This document shows, in pieces, positions 9,990-20,526 of a DNA stretch of 33,223 bases. The translations under genes were made by a program, and so were the position numbers. Source of the DNA: an uncultured Bacteroidota bacterium (GTDB lineage Bacteria > Bacteroidota > Bacteroidia > Chitinophagales > Chitinophagaceae); NCBI GenBank assembly GCA_903848125.1, contig CAINFN010000273.1, forward strand, positions 1-33,223, in the 5' to 3' direction. Within the stretch, counting starts at the first letter, position 1; every line of letters starts with the position of its first letter. A model generated the notes under the pieces. It was not told where the DNA came from, did not search any database, and saw nothing but the letters and a program-made list of their open reading frames with translations.

Positions 9990-11687
9990 ATGGCAACAAA
10001 AAAATTAACAGGATCGCAGGCAGTATTAGAAGCTTGTATAGCAGAAGGCGCTGACACCATCTTTGGTTATCCAGGAGGTGCCATCATGCCTATCTATGAT
10101 GCATTGTATGATTACAATGATCAGCTAAAACATATATTGGTAAGACACGAACAAGGCGGCATCCATGCTGGGCAAGGTTATGCGCGTACATCGGGAAAAG
10201 TGGGAGTGGTATTTGCCACCAGTGGTCCTGGTGCTACCAATTTAGTAACAGGTTTAGCCGATGCCATGATTGATAGTACACCATTGGTATGTATTACTGG
10301 ACAAGTGTTTGCGCATTTATTAGGTACCGATGCATTTCAGGAAACGGATATCATCAATATTACGATGCCTATCACCAAGTGGAATTATCAAGTGACTGAT
10401 GCCACAGAAATACCAGGCGTATTGGCCAAAGCATTTTATTTAGCAAGAAGTGGACGACCTGGTCCGGTATTAATAGATATTTCAAAAAATGCACAAATAC
10501 AATCCTTCGATTACGAAGGGTATACGCCATGCAATCATATAAGAAGTTATAGACCTAAGCCGGTGATTCGAAAAAATTACATCGATGAAGCCGTTGAATT
10601 AATCAACAATGCAAAAAAGCCATTGGTGATTTTTGGACAAGGCGTAATATTAGGAAAAGCAGAAAAGGAATTCAAGAAATTTATAGAAAAGTCGGGCATG
10701 CCAGCAGCTTGGACCATATTGGGTTTGAGCGCACTTCCAACCGATCATCCACAAAATGTAGGCATGTTGGGTATGCATGGCAATTATGGCCCCAATGTAT
10801 TAACCAATGAGTGTGATGTATTGATTGCAGTGGGGATGCGATTTGATGATCGTGTAACAGGTAGATTGGATAAATATGCCAAGCAAGCAAAAGTGATTCA
10901 TTTGGATATTGATCCATCCGAGATAGATAAAAATGTAAAAGCAACAGTAGGTGTTTGGGGAGATTGTAAAGAGACTTTACCCTTACTTACTTTAGGTATA
11001 CAAGAAAAAGACAGAAGCGAGTGGTTAAAAGTATTTGCGGAATATACCCAAAAAGAATATGATCAATGTATCAAAGAAGAAATTTATCCTAGTGGTAAAG
11101 AGATGACCATGGGAGAAGTGATTAGAATTGTAAATGAAACTACGAAGGGAGATGCTGTGATGGTAACGGATGTAGGACAACATCAAATGGTAACATGTAG
11201 GTATGCCAAGTTTAATGAATCCAGAAGTAATGTTACTTCAGGAGGATTAGGTACTATGGGATTTGGATTGCCCGCCGCTATTGGTGCTAAGTTTGGCGCG
11301 CAAGAAAGAACAGTGATAGCAGTCATAGGGGATGGAGGAATACAAATGACCATACAAGAATTTGGAACGATCATGCAAACAGGGGTGGATGTAAAAATTA
11401 TGATTTTAAACAATCAGTTTTTAGGCATGGTGCGTCAGTGGCAGGAATTATTTAATGAGAAGCGATATTCATTTGTAGATATAGAAAGCCCCGACTATGT
11501 GATGGTGGCTAAAGCCTATGGTATCGCAGGTGCTAAAGTAGACGACAGAAAAGACATCGTGAGTGCCATTCAAACGATGTTAGCACATAAGGGATCTTAT
11601 ATGCTAGAAGTGATGGTAGGCAAAGAAAACAATGTATTTCCTATGGTACCACAGGGTTGTAGCGTAAGTGAAATAAGACTGAAGTAA
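9990..11687 (+). CDS. ilvB: Acetolactate synthase large subunit (ThDP-dependent)
   Basis: FGYPGGAIMPIYDAL, RHEQGGIHAGQGYAR, GDGGIQMTIQEFGT and NNQFLGMVRQWQELF motifs. Confidence 0.97.
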   Translation: MATKKLTGSQAVLEACIAEGADTIFGYPGGAIMPIYDALYDYNDQLKHILVRHEQGGIHAGQGYARTSGKVGVVFATSGPGATNLVTGLADAMIDSTPLVCITGQVFAHLLGTDAFQETDIINITMPITKWNYQVTDATEIPGVLAKAFYLARSGRPGPVLIDISKNAQIQSFDYEGYTPCNHIRSYRPKPVIRKNYIDEAVELINNAKKPLVIFGQGVILGKAEKEFKKFIEKSGMPAAWTILGLSALPTDHPQNVGMLGMHGNYGPNVLTNECDVLIAVGMRFDDRVTGRLDKYAKQAKVIHLDIDPSEIDKNVKATVGVWGDCKETLPLLTLGIQEKDRSEWLKVFAEYTQKEYDQCIKEEIYPSGKEMTMGEVIRIVNETTKGDAVMVTDVGQHQMVTCRYAKFNESRSNVTSGGLGTMGFGLPAAIGAKFGAQERTVIAVIGDGGIQMTIQEFGTIMQTGVDVKIMILNNQFLGMVRQWQELFNEKRYSFVDIESPDYVMVAKAYGIAGAKVDDRKDIVSAIQTMLAHKGSYMLEVMVGKENNVFPMVPQGCSVSEIRLK

Positions 11688-11720
11688 GTATAATAATTAA
11701 AAGATTTTAAAATAGATACT

Positions 11721-12323
11721 ATGGAAACAAATACGGAAAAACAAGAATACACTATTACAGTGTATACCGAAAACCAAGTGGGGTTGTTGAATCGTATTGC
11801 CATTATTTTTTCTCGCAGAAAAATAAATGTCGAAAGCTTAAATACTTCTCCTTCGGAAATTGCAGGCATCCATCGTTTTACGATTGTAGTGATGGAGTCG
11901 CGCGATGTGGTGTTAAAAGTGGTAAGACAAATAGAAAAGCAAGTAGAAGTATTAAAAGCCTATTTTAATACCAATGATGAAATTGTATGGCAGGAGTTGG
12001 CTTTGTATAAAGTATTGTCAGAGGAAATTACAGAAAAAGTAAAGGTAGAAAGATTATTAAGAGAATACGGCGCACGTGCGGTAGCCATTAGAAAAGATTT
12101 TATCGTATTTGAAACCACAGGGCATAGAGAGGAAACCAATAGATTGATGCAAGCCTTGGAGCCATTTGGTTTGGTAGAATTTGTAAGAAGTGCGCGTGTG
12201 GCCATTATCAAAGAAAGCAGTGGGTTTCATGAAAAGTTAAAAGACTTTGAAAACAGAGAACCCAGTGAGGAGGTGATTGAAAATGAATACTTGAACAAAA
12301 GAGAAACGGTATTTACCATGTAA
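11721..12323 (+). CDS. ilvN: Acetolactate synthase small (regulatory, ACT) subunit
   Basis: N-terminal ACT domain (YTITVYTENQVGLLNRIAIIFSRRKINVESLNTSPSE), next to ilvB. Confidence 0.93.
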   Translation: METNTEKQEYTITVYTENQVGLLNRIAIIFSRRKINVESLNTSPSEIAGIHRFTIVVMESRDVVLKVVRQIEKQVEVLKAYFNTNDEIVWQELALYKVLSEEITEKVKVERLLREYGARAVAIRKDFIVFETTGHREETNRLMQALEPFGLVEFVRSARVAIIKESSGFHEKLKDFENREPSEEVIENEYLNKRETVFTM

Positions 12324-12406
12324 TCATTAACAAAGCAATTAAAAATAAATTTCAATAACAATCAATTCATTAAATAATAAACAACACAAATTAAATTTAA
12401 ATTAAA

Positions 12407-13462
12407 ATGGCAAAATTAAATTTTGGCGGAACAGAAGAAAATGTAGTAACTCGTGAAGAGTTTCCATTAGCAAAAGCACAAGAAGTATTAAAAAATGAAA
12501 CAGTAGCCGTAATTGGTTATGGTGTTCAAGGACCAGGACAAGCATTGAACCAAAAAGAAAATGGAGTGAATGTAATTATTGGTCAACGTAAGAATTCAAA
12601 AAGCTGGGATAAAGCCATTGCTGACGGATTTGTACCAGGACAAACATTATTTGAAATTGAAGAAGCCTTAGAAAAAGGAACAATTATATGTTATTTATTA
12701 AGTGATGCTGCACAAATTGCGATGTGGCCAACCGTTAAAAAACATTTGACTAAAGGAAAAGCCTTGTATTTTTCTCATGGTTTTGGTATCACTTTTAACG
12801 AGCAAACAGGTATTGTACCTCCAGCTGATGTGGATGTATTTTTAGTAGCACCAAAAGGTTCTGGAACTTCATTAAGAAGAATGTTTTTACAAGGACGTGG
12901 ATTAAATTCTAGTTATGCCATCTTCCAAGATGCCACTGGAAAAGCTTGGGATAGAGTAATTGCATTGGGTATTGCCATTGGATCAGGTTATTTATTTGAG
13001 ACCGATTTCAAAAAAGAAGTATTCTCAGATTTAACTGGTGAGCGTGGAACTTTAATGGGTGCTATCCAAGGAATATTTGCAGCACAATACGAAGTGTTGC
13101 GTAAAAACGGACACTCTCCTTCTGAAGCATTCAATGAAACAGTCGAAGAGTTAACACAATCATTAATGCCATTGGTAGCAGAAAACGGAATGGATTGGAT
13201 GTATGCCAACTGTTCTACTACTGCACAAAGAGGTGCGTTGGATTGGTGGAAAAAATTCCGTGATGCCACCATTCCTGTATTTATTGATTTATACAATAGC
13301 GTAGCTACTGGAAAAGAATCAGCACGTTCTATTGATTTAAATAGCAAAACAGATTACCGTGAAAAATTAGAAGTTGAATTGGCCGAATTACACAATAGTG
13401 AAATGTGGCAAGCTGGAAAAACTGTAAGAAGTTTACGTCCAGAGAATCAACCTGCAAAATAA
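12407..13462 (+). CDS. ilvC: Ketol-acid reductoisomerase
   Basis: VAVIGYGVQGPGQALN Rossmann motif, VAPKGSGTSLRRMF, FSDLTGERGTLMGAIQGI. Confidence 0.96.
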   Translation: MAKLNFGGTEENVVTREEFPLAKAQEVLKNETVAVIGYGVQGPGQALNQKENGVNVIIGQRKNSKSWDKAIADGFVPGQTLFEIEEALEKGTIICYLLSDAAQIAMWPTVKKHLTKGKALYFSHGFGITFNEQTGIVPPADVDVFLVAPKGSGTSLRRMFLQGRGLNSSYAIFQDATGKAWDRVIALGIAIGSGYLFETDFKKEVFSDLTGERGTLMGAIQGIFAAQYEVLRKNGHSPSEAFNETVEELTQSLMPLVAENGMDWMYANCSTTAQRGALDWWKKFRDATIPVFIDLYNSVATGKESARSIDLNSKTDYREKLEVELAELHNSEMWQAGKTVRSLRPENQPAK

Positions 13463-13465
13463 ATT

Positions 13466-14740
13466 ATGAGCGAAGCAAATAAAATAAATCAACCTGCACT
13501 GGATATTGAGGGAGCAGCCAAAAGATTGAAGTCGGTGGTACATCATACCCCACTACAATACAATGCGAATTTATCTCGCAAATACCAGTGCAGTGTTTAT
13601 TTGAAAAGGGAGGACTTACAAATTGTGCGCTCTTACAAAATAAGAGGTGCTTACAATATGATGAGTCAGCTACCAGCCCAACAGTTGGCGAAGGGAGTGG
13701 TATGTGCCAGTGCAGGAAATCATGCACAGGGTTTTGCCTACAGTTGTAATAAATTGGGTGTAAAGGGTGTTGTGTTTATGCCTATTCCATCGCCACAACA
13801 AAAAGTAAATCAAACAAAAATGTTTGGTGAAAATTTTGTTGAAGTAAAACTAGTAGGTGATACTTTTGATGATACAGCAGTCGCAGCAAAAGCCTATACC
13901 TTAGAACATGGTATGACTTTTATTCCACCATTTGATCATGTGTCCATTATTTCGGGACAAGCTACGGTAGGAGTAGAAATTTTAGAAGATATCAAAGCCT
14001 TAACCAACGCTCCTATTGATTATTTATTTAGTCCAGTAGGCGGCGGCGGATTAACAGCAGGCGTAGGTACTTATTTCAAAGACAAATCACCGCACACTAA
14101 AATAATTGGGCTAGAGCCAGAAGGCGCGCCTAGTATGTATTGGGCGTTAAAATCGGGTGAGCCGGTTGAATTAGAAAACATAGACAAGTTTGTAGATGGG
14201 GCAGCAGTAAAAAGAGTGGGTGATGTTACTTTTAGTTTTTGCAAAGACGTGATTGATGACATGCATTTGGTACCAGAGGGAAAAATATGTACCACTATAT
14301 TACAAATGTATAATGAGGAAGCCATCGTAGTAGAACCAGCCGGTGCGATGTCGGTGGCTGCTTTGGATGATTATGCCGATCAAATTAAAGGCAAGACCAT
14401 CGTATGTATTGTAAGTGGGGGCAATAATGATATTGCACGTATGCAAGAAATTAAAGAACGCTCCTTGACTTATGAAGGATTAAAACATTATTTCTTAATT
14501 CGATTTGCACAAAGGCCAGGTTCATTAAAAGAATTTGTCAATAAAGTATTGGGGCCAGAGGATGACATCACGAGGTTTGAATACATGCAAAAGCACAATA
14601 AGGAAGCAGGTCCAGCATTGGTGGGATTGGAATTAAAATCAAAATCCGATTACAATGCGTTAATTGATAATTTGAAAAAATATCAAATCAATTACGACGA
14701 AATAAACAAAGACGATAATATCTACGGATACTTAATATAA
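13466..14740 (+). CDS. ilvA: Threonine dehydratase, biosynthetic, with single C-terminal ACT-like domain
   Basis: YLKREDLQIVRSYKIRGAYN (PLP Lys), ASAGNHAQGFA, SPVGGGGLTAG; C-terminal RPGSLKEFVNKVLGPEDDITRFEY. Confidence 0.95.
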   Translation: MSEANKINQPALDIEGAAKRLKSVVHHTPLQYNANLSRKYQCSVYLKREDLQIVRSYKIRGAYNMMSQLPAQQLAKGVVCASAGNHAQGFAYSCNKLGVKGVVFMPIPSPQQKVNQTKMFGENFVEVKLVGDTFDDTAVAAKAYTLEHGMTFIPPFDHVSIISGQATVGVEILEDIKALTNAPIDYLFSPVGGGGLTAGVGTYFKDKSPHTKIIGLEPEGAPSMYWALKSGEPVELENIDKFVDGAAVKRVGDVTFSFCKDVIDDMHLVPEGKICTTILQMYNEEAIVVEPAGAMSVAALDDYADQIKGKTIVCIVSGGNNDIARMQEIKERSLTYEGLKHYFLIRFAQRPGSLKEFVNKVLGPEDDITRFEYMQKHNKEAGPALVGLELKSKSDYNALIDNLKKYQINYDEINKDDNIYGYLI

Positions 14741-14759
14741 AAAGATAAAAAATAGGGTT

Positions 14760-17228
14760 ATGCAGGTTTTAAAATTTGGAGGAAGTTCGGTAGGCAGTGC
14801 AGAAGCAATCAATAAAACGGTTGCTATCGTAATGAATAGCATGAAGAAGGAGCCCACTATTGTTGTGGTATCTGCCATGAGTGGTATTACAGATCAATTG
14901 TTAATGTTGGCGCAAACAGCCTCCAAAGGAAATGAAGCCTATAAAACCATTATACAAGGTATTGAACAAAAACATTTAGAAGTAGTAAGAGCCTTATTGC
15001 CTATACAACAACAAAGTGCCACACTAAGTTTGGTAAAGCAATTGACCAATGAATTAGAAGCCAATTGCGAAGGGTTGTTTATGCTCAAAGAATTGTCTAT
15101 GCGCATGCAGGACAAAATAATTAGCTATGGCGAGTTGTTGTCTTCAAAAATAATTTCCGCCACTTTTGAATCAAAGGGGGTTAAGCAGCAGTGGGTGGAT
15201 TCTAGAAATTTAATAAAAACCAATAGCAATTATTTTAATGCAGCCATTGACAAGGAATTAACCTATACGACCATCAAAGCTTATTTTGCTGCAAAAGAAA
15301 ATAAATTTGATTTATATTTTGCACCAGGCTTCATCGCATCCGATATCGAAAACAACACCACTACTTTAGGTAGAGGCGGTTCGGATTATACAGGCGCTAT
15401 CTATGCAGCCGCATTAGAAGTAACTGCTTTAGAAATTTGGACAGATGTAAGTGGGATGATGACCGCAGATCCTCGAATGGTACAAAATGCAAAAGAGATT
15501 CCAGAAATATCTTATCAAGAGGCGATGGAGTTGTCACATTTTGGAGCGAAAGTCATTTATCCTCCTACCATACAGCCGGTGATGCAAAAAAACATTCCGG
15601 TATGGATTAAAAATACTTTTGACCCAGCGCATATTGGTACCATCATCAAAAATGAATCTGCTGCAGATAAAAGTTTTATCAGAGGCATCTCTAGTATCAA
15701 AGATATTTGCTTGTTAAGTTTAGAGGGAAGTGGCATGGTAGGAATACCAGGTTTCTCAAGAAGATTATTTGATGCATTGGCTAAAAAGCAAATCAATATT
15801 ATTTTAATCACACAAAGTTCTTCGGAGCATTCGATATGTGTAGGGGTGAATATGCAGGATGCGCATCAAGCTAAATTAGCCGTGGATGCTGAATTTGAAC
15901 AAGAAATCAATACGCATAAAGTAGAGCCATTGATTATAGAAAAAGACGTGTCTATTTTAGCATTGGTGGGTGAAAAAATGAAAAGTCATCCTGGGGTAAG
16001 TGGAAAGATGTTTGGTGTATTGGGACGCAATGGAATCAATGTAAGAGCCATTGCACAAGGATCTTCAGAAAAAAATATATCAGCAGTCATCGCTACACAG
16101 GATGTACGCAAAGCGATAAACGTATTGCATGAGGAATTTTTTGAAACCTCTTACAAACAAGTAAACGTATACATTGCGGGTGCTGGAAATGTGGGCGGAA
16201 AATTAATAGAACAAATTAAAAAGCAGGTTCCTTATTTACAAAAAACCTTAAGACTACAAATAAATATTGTAGGTATTGCCAATAGTAAAAAGCAATTGAT
16301 CAATTTAGAGGGCATCGATTTAACTACTTGGCGAGAACAATTAAAAGAAGCCAACGCAGGAAACATTAGCGACTATATCGCGTCCATCCTTGAAAACAAT
16401 TTAAGAAACAGCATTTTTGTAGATGTCACCGCACACGAAAATGTATCCAATACCTATGCTACGTTGTTAGAAAAAGCAGTATCGGTGATTGCGTGTAATA
16501 AAATTGCCTGCTCCTCACCTTATGAGCATTATGCTAAATTGAAATCATTGGCCAGGGTCTTCAATGCCTCTTTCTTATTTGAAACCAATGTAGGAGCCAG
16601 TTTGCCCATCATTGGAACTTTAAATGATTTAATCAGAAGTGGCGATAGCATCAATAAAATTGAAGCCGTTTTATCGGGTACTTTAAATTTTGTATTCAAT
16701 AATTACGCGGGCGGAACCGATGGTAAATCCTTTGCACAAGTAGTGAAGCAGGCGCAAGACGAAGGCTATACCGAACCAGATCCAAGGTTAGATTTAGGAG
16801 GCACCGATGTGATGCGTAAAATAATGATATTGGCTCGTGAGGCAGGAAGTAAAATAGAAATGGCGGATATTAGCAATGATACTTTTTTACCAGCCAGTTG
16901 TTTTAATGGAACCGTTGCAGATTTTTACAAAGAAATGGAAAATCAAGAAGCACATTTTAAGAAAATATATGATGCGGCGGCAGCAGAAGGATGTAAATTA
17001 AAATTTGTGGCTAAGTTTGAAACCAATGGAAAAACAACGGCTAAAGTAGGGTTGCAGCACATACAACCAAGTTCAGATTTTTATCATTTATATGGTAAAG
17101 ACAATTTGGTATTGTTTTACAGTATGCGCTACCCGGAATTGCCATTGGTCGTAAAAGGAGCCGGCGCTGGTGCTGATGTAACCGCATCGGGGGTATTTGC
17201 AGATATTATAAGAGCAGCAAGAGTATAA
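14760..17228 (+). CDS. thrA: Bifunctional aspartate kinase / homoserine dehydrogenase
   Basis: N-terminal VLKFGGSSVGSAEAI and GRGGSDYTGA kinase motifs, two ACT repeats, C-terminal GAGNVGGKLIEQ, GTLNFVFN, EPDPRLDLGGTDVMRK; 822 aa. Confidence 0.97.
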   Translation: MQVLKFGGSSVGSAEAINKTVAIVMNSMKKEPTIVVVSAMSGITDQLLMLAQTASKGNEAYKTIIQGIEQKHLEVVRALLPIQQQSATLSLVKQLTNELEANCEGLFMLKELSMRMQDKIISYGELLSSKIISATFESKGVKQQWVDSRNLIKTNSNYFNAAIDKELTYTTIKAYFAAKENKFDLYFAPGFIASDIENNTTTLGRGGSDYTGAIYAAALEVTALEIWTDVSGMMTADPRMVQNAKEIPEISYQEAMELSHFGAKVIYPPTIQPVMQKNIPVWIKNTFDPAHIGTIIKNESAADKSFIRGISSIKDICLLSLEGSGMVGIPGFSRRLFDALAKKQINIILITQSSSEHSICVGVNMQDAHQAKLAVDAEFEQEINTHKVEPLIIEKDVSILALVGEKMKSHPGVSGKMFGVLGRNGINVRAIAQGSSEKNISAVIATQDVRKAINVLHEEFFETSYKQVNVYIAGAGNVGGKLIEQIKKQVPYLQKTLRLQINIVGIANSKKQLINLEGIDLTTWREQLKEANAGNISDYIASILENNLRNSIFVDVTAHENVSNTYATLLEKAVSVIACNKIACSSPYEHYAKLKSLARVFNASFLFETNVGASLPIIGTLNDLIRSGDSINKIEAVLSGTLNFVFNNYAGGTDGKSFAQVVKQAQDEGYTEPDPRLDLGGTDVMRKIMILAREAGSKIEMADISNDTFLPASCFNGTVADFYKEMENQEAHFKKIYDAAAAEGCKLKFVAKFETNGKTTAKVGLQHIQPSSDFYHLYGKDNLVLFYSMRYPELPLVVKGAGAGADVTASGVFADIIRAARV

Positions 17229-17246
17229 AATAAATAATCGTAGCAC

Positions 17247-18206
17247 ATGTTTGTTGAAAATCAATGGATAAAAATAAAAGCCCCAGCTACCGTAGCCAAT
17301 ATGGTATGCGGATTTGATATCTTGGGCTTTGCTGTGAACAATCCATATGATGAAATGGAAATGCGTTGGATGACGCGTGCCAACAACGAACCAAGTATTG
17401 TTATCATTAATATAGATGATTACCAATTGCCTACCGATCCAGAAAAAAATGTAGCGGGTGCAGCCTTGCTTGCTTTATTGGAAGAGTATGAAGAAAAAGC
17501 AGGCGTCCCTAAAATAAAATTCGAAGTAAAAATAAATAAGTTAATCAAACCAGGCAGTGGCGTGGGTTCTAGCGCAGCCAGTTCGGCAGGTGCCGTGGTA
17601 GGGGCAAATTATTTATTAGGTACCATTTTTTCAAAAGATGATTTAGTGCGTTTTGCGATGAACGGAGAAAAAGTAGCATCAGGTGTAAAACATGCCGATA
17701 ATATTGCACCTTGTATATTTGGTGGGGTCACTTTAGTAAGATCTATTTTTCCATTGGAAGTAGTGGCATTGCCTTCGCCACAATTGCATGTTACCATTGT
17801 TCATCCTCAGATAGAAGTAAGAACCTCAGATGCAAGAAGTATTTTAAAGCAACAAGTATTGTTAAAAGATGCCATCAAGCAGTGGGGGAATATAGCAGGT
17901 TTAGTGGCAGGCTTAATGAAATCAGATTATGATTTAATCGGCAGGTCATTGGAAGATGTGATAATTGAACCAGTAAGGTCTATTTTAATTCCAGGTTTTG
18001 ACGATTTAAAAAAAGCCTGTAAACAAGCGGGTGCATTGGGAGGCGGCATTTCAGGATCAGGCCCTTCTATATTTATGTTAAGTAAGACAAAAGAAATTGC
18101 GCTAGCGGTAGAAAAAGAAATGAATCAATTGTATGATGGCATTGGTTTGCCACATCATACCTATGTTACTACTATTAATCAAGCGGGGGTAGAAGTAGAA
18201 GCTTAA
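17247..18206 (+). CDS. thrB: Homoserine kinase (GHMP family)
   Basis: KAPATVANMVCGFDILGFAV, PGSGVGSSAASSAGAVVGAN and GALGGGISGSGPSIFML motifs. Confidence 0.96.
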   Translation: MFVENQWIKIKAPATVANMVCGFDILGFAVNNPYDEMEMRWMTRANNEPSIVIINIDDYQLPTDPEKNVAGAALLALLEEYEEKAGVPKIKFEVKINKLIKPGSGVGSSAASSAGAVVGANYLLGTIFSKDDLVRFAMNGEKVASGVKHADNIAPCIFGGVTLVRSIFPLEVVALPSPQLHVTIVHPQIEVRTSDARSILKQQVLLKDAIKQWGNIAGLVAGLMKSDYDLIGRSLEDVIIEPVRSILIPGFDDLKKACKQAGALGGGISGSGPSIFMLSKTKEIALAVEKEMNQLYDGIGLPHHTYVTTINQAGVEVEA

Positions 18207-18288
18207 TCCTATTTTAATAAACTTATAAAAAAATAATCTTAGGATTTTAGCTATCAATAAAGTTTAGAGTATAAAGAATTTAATAAGT

Positions 18289-19650
18289 ATGCAGTATTAT
18301 AGTTTAGGAAAACAATCACCCAATGTTAATTTTAAAACAGCGGCCATCACAGGACAAGCGCCTGATAAGGGATTGTATTTTCCAACAGAAATTCCTCAAT
18401 TTACTGCTGCACAAATTGAAAGGTTTAAAACATTAGACAAAGGAAGCCTGGCATTTGAAGTCATGAAACCCTATGTGGGCGGCATGATAGACGACGCCTC
18501 TTTACAACAAATATGTGCAGAGACCATTCATTTTGAATTTCCCTTGGTACCTATCACAGAAAATATTTTTAGCCTTGAATTGTTTCATGGGCCAACTTTA
18601 GCATTTAAAGATGTGGGCGCCAGATTTATGAGCAGGTGTTTGGGTTATTTTTCTATACAAGAAAAAGACAAATCAAAATTAACTACGGTATTGGTGGCTA
18701 CCAGTGGTGATACTGGAGGCGCAGTGGCCAACGGGTTTTTAGGCGTAGAGGGAGTGAATGTAATTATATTATATCCAAAAGGAAAAGTAAGTCCGATACA
18801 AGAATTACAATTAACTACCTGCGGACAAAATATTACTGCTTTAGAAGTGGATGGAAGTTTTGACGATTGTCAGGCCATTGTAAAAGAAGCTTTTATGGAT
18901 GGGGCCTTAAATGAAAAATATAATTTAACATCGGCTAATTCCATAAATGTGGCCAGGTGGTTACCACAACAGTTGTATTATTTCTTTGCTTGGCAACAAT
19001 GGGTAAAACAATACCAAGATGCGGAAGGAAATTATCCAGCCATGCATATTGTTGTACCAAGTGGGAATTTTGGAAATATATGTGCGGGCATGATGGCCAA
19101 GGCAAGTGGTTTGCCTTTGGGACATTTTGTAGCAGCATGTAATGCCAATGATGTAGTCACCAGGTATTTAGCTACTGAAAAATATGAAATACATCCAGCA
19201 GTAGCCACCGTGTCTAACGCTATGGATGTAGGTAACCCAAGTAATTTTGTAAGAATTATGGAGATCCTGCAAAATAATTTTAGCCAACTTACTCATGCAC
19301 TTTCTAGTTACAGCATTAATGATGCGACTACAAAAGCCACCATCACTAGGGTTTTCAAGACAGATAATTATACATTGGATCCGCATGGGGCGGTTGCATT
19401 TGCTGCAGCAGAAATATTCTTAGCTCAGGAAGCAAAAGTAAATACCAACGCAAATGCACAGAACAATAATCATCGCGCCATTATTTTAGAAACGGCGCAT
19501 CCGGTAAAATTTCCAGAAGTAGTGGAGGAAGCCATTGGAGAAAAAATTGAAGTACCCGCTTCCGTACAATTTTTATTAGACAAAGCAAAAGTGTCTATTC
19601 CTTTAGCAGCCAATTATACTGCGTTTAAGCATTGGATGATGCAAAATTAA
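18289..19650 (+). CDS. thrC: Threonine synthase
   Basis: FHGPTLAFKDVGARFM (PLP Lys), ATSGDTGGAVANGF, VPSGNFGNICAGMMAK motifs. Confidence 0.96.
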   Translation: MQYYSLGKQSPNVNFKTAAITGQAPDKGLYFPTEIPQFTAAQIERFKTLDKGSLAFEVMKPYVGGMIDDASLQQICAETIHFEFPLVPITENIFSLELFHGPTLAFKDVGARFMSRCLGYFSIQEKDKSKLTTVLVATSGDTGGAVANGFLGVEGVNVIILYPKGKVSPIQELQLTTCGQNITALEVDGSFDDCQAIVKEAFMDGALNEKYNLTSANSINVARWLPQQLYYFFAWQQWVKQYQDAEGNYPAMHIVVPSGNFGNICAGMMAKASGLPLGHFVAACNANDVVTRYLATEKYEIHPAVATVSNAMDVGNPSNFVRIMEILQNNFSQLTHALSSYSINDATTKATITRVFKTDNYTLDPHGAVAFAAAEIFLAQEAKVNTNANAQNNNHRAIILETAHPVKFPEVVEEAIGEKIEVPASVQFLLDKAKVSIPLAANYTAFKHWMMQN

Positions 19651-19660
19651 CTGCATAAAA

Positions 19661-19686
19661 AAAGAGCCTCCAATTGGAAGCTCTTT
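19661..19686. terminator. Bidirectional terminator between convergent thrC and nitroreductase
   Basis: AAAGAGC-c-TCCAATTGGA-a-GCTCTTT inverted repeat, A-run on the left, TTT/AT-rich on the right, located between convergent genes. Confidence 0.75.
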
Positions 19687-19718
19687 AATAAAATAATGGA
19701 TAGTGTTATTATAGAATA

Positions 19719-20348
19719 CTATTTGTTGATCACTAATTTTTTATGATCGCGTCTTACTTTTTTAGCGTTTACTAAATAATCATTCGCCGCATCACGGTAA
19801 CCTAAGGTTAAAGCAACCGTGCTGTGTAAGCCCAATGCTTTTAATCCTAACACTTCATCTACTGCATCTGGAACAAAACCTTCCATTGGAGTTGCATCTA
19901 CTTGTTCAGCAGCGGCAGCCACTAAACCAAAACCTAAAGCAATGTAAGCTTGTTTGTCCGCCCAGATCCTAGCTTGGTCTGCATTTAAATTTTTCAATGA
20001 ACCATTGATGTAACCAGCAAAATCATTTAATGTTTCAACGGCAACACCTCTTTGTTCAGCAATGTCTTGCATGTATTCGGCTACTTCTTTTTCAGTCACA
20101 TTGTTCCAGGCTGCAAAAACAATTACAGCAGAACCATCCACCACTTGTGATTGATTGTAAAATGCAGGTTGTAATTTTTTTCTAGTTTCTTCATCTTCTA
20201 CCACAATAATGGTATAAGGCGTTAAACCAAAAGCACTAGGTGCTAATCGAGTTGCTTCTAAAATTTGATTTAATTTTTCCGCAGGAATTTTAGTTCCGTT
20301 CATTTTTTTCACAGCATAACGCCATTCTAAAGCTTCTATTAATTTCAT
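19719..20348 (-). CDS. NAD(P)H-dependent oxidoreductase / nitroreductase family protein
   Basis: LIEALEWRYAVKKMNGTKIPAEKLNQILEATRLAPSAFGLTPYTIIVVED; 209 aa, FMN nitroreductase-like fold motifs. Confidence 0.9.
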   Translation of the reverse strand: MKLIEALEWRYAVKKMNGTKIPAEKLNQILEATRLAPSAFGLTPYTIIVVEDEETRKKLQPAFYNQSQVVDGSAVIVFAAWNNVTEKEVAEYMQDIAEQRGVAVETLNDFAGYINGSLKNLNADQARIWADKQAYIALGFGLVAAAAEQVDATPMEGFVPDAVDEVLGLKALGLHSTVALTLGYRDAANDYLVNAKKVRRDHKKLVINK

Positions 20349-20375
20349 GGTATTTAATTTTTAAGAGTTATTTTC

Positions 20376-20389
20376 AATGTTTGAACATT
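20376..20389. promoter_or_regulatory. Candidate operator palindrome upstream of nitroreductase
   Basis: AATGTTTGAACATT: 6-bp arms around TG, 28 bp upstream of the nitroreductase start. Confidence 0.35.
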
Positions 20390-20526
20390 AAAACTAGGTG
20401 ATTTTCCTCATTCACCCAATTTTATTTTTGTAAAGGTATTGTAAATCAGTCAATTACAACAACAACATTTTGCTAAAAGGTTCAAAATCAATCACCTAAT
20501 ACCTAGTAACCAATTATTGGCGTAAC

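Noticed and set aside
12988-13347. 119-aa minus-strand ORF inside ilvC
   Set aside because: Antisense shadow of ilvC.
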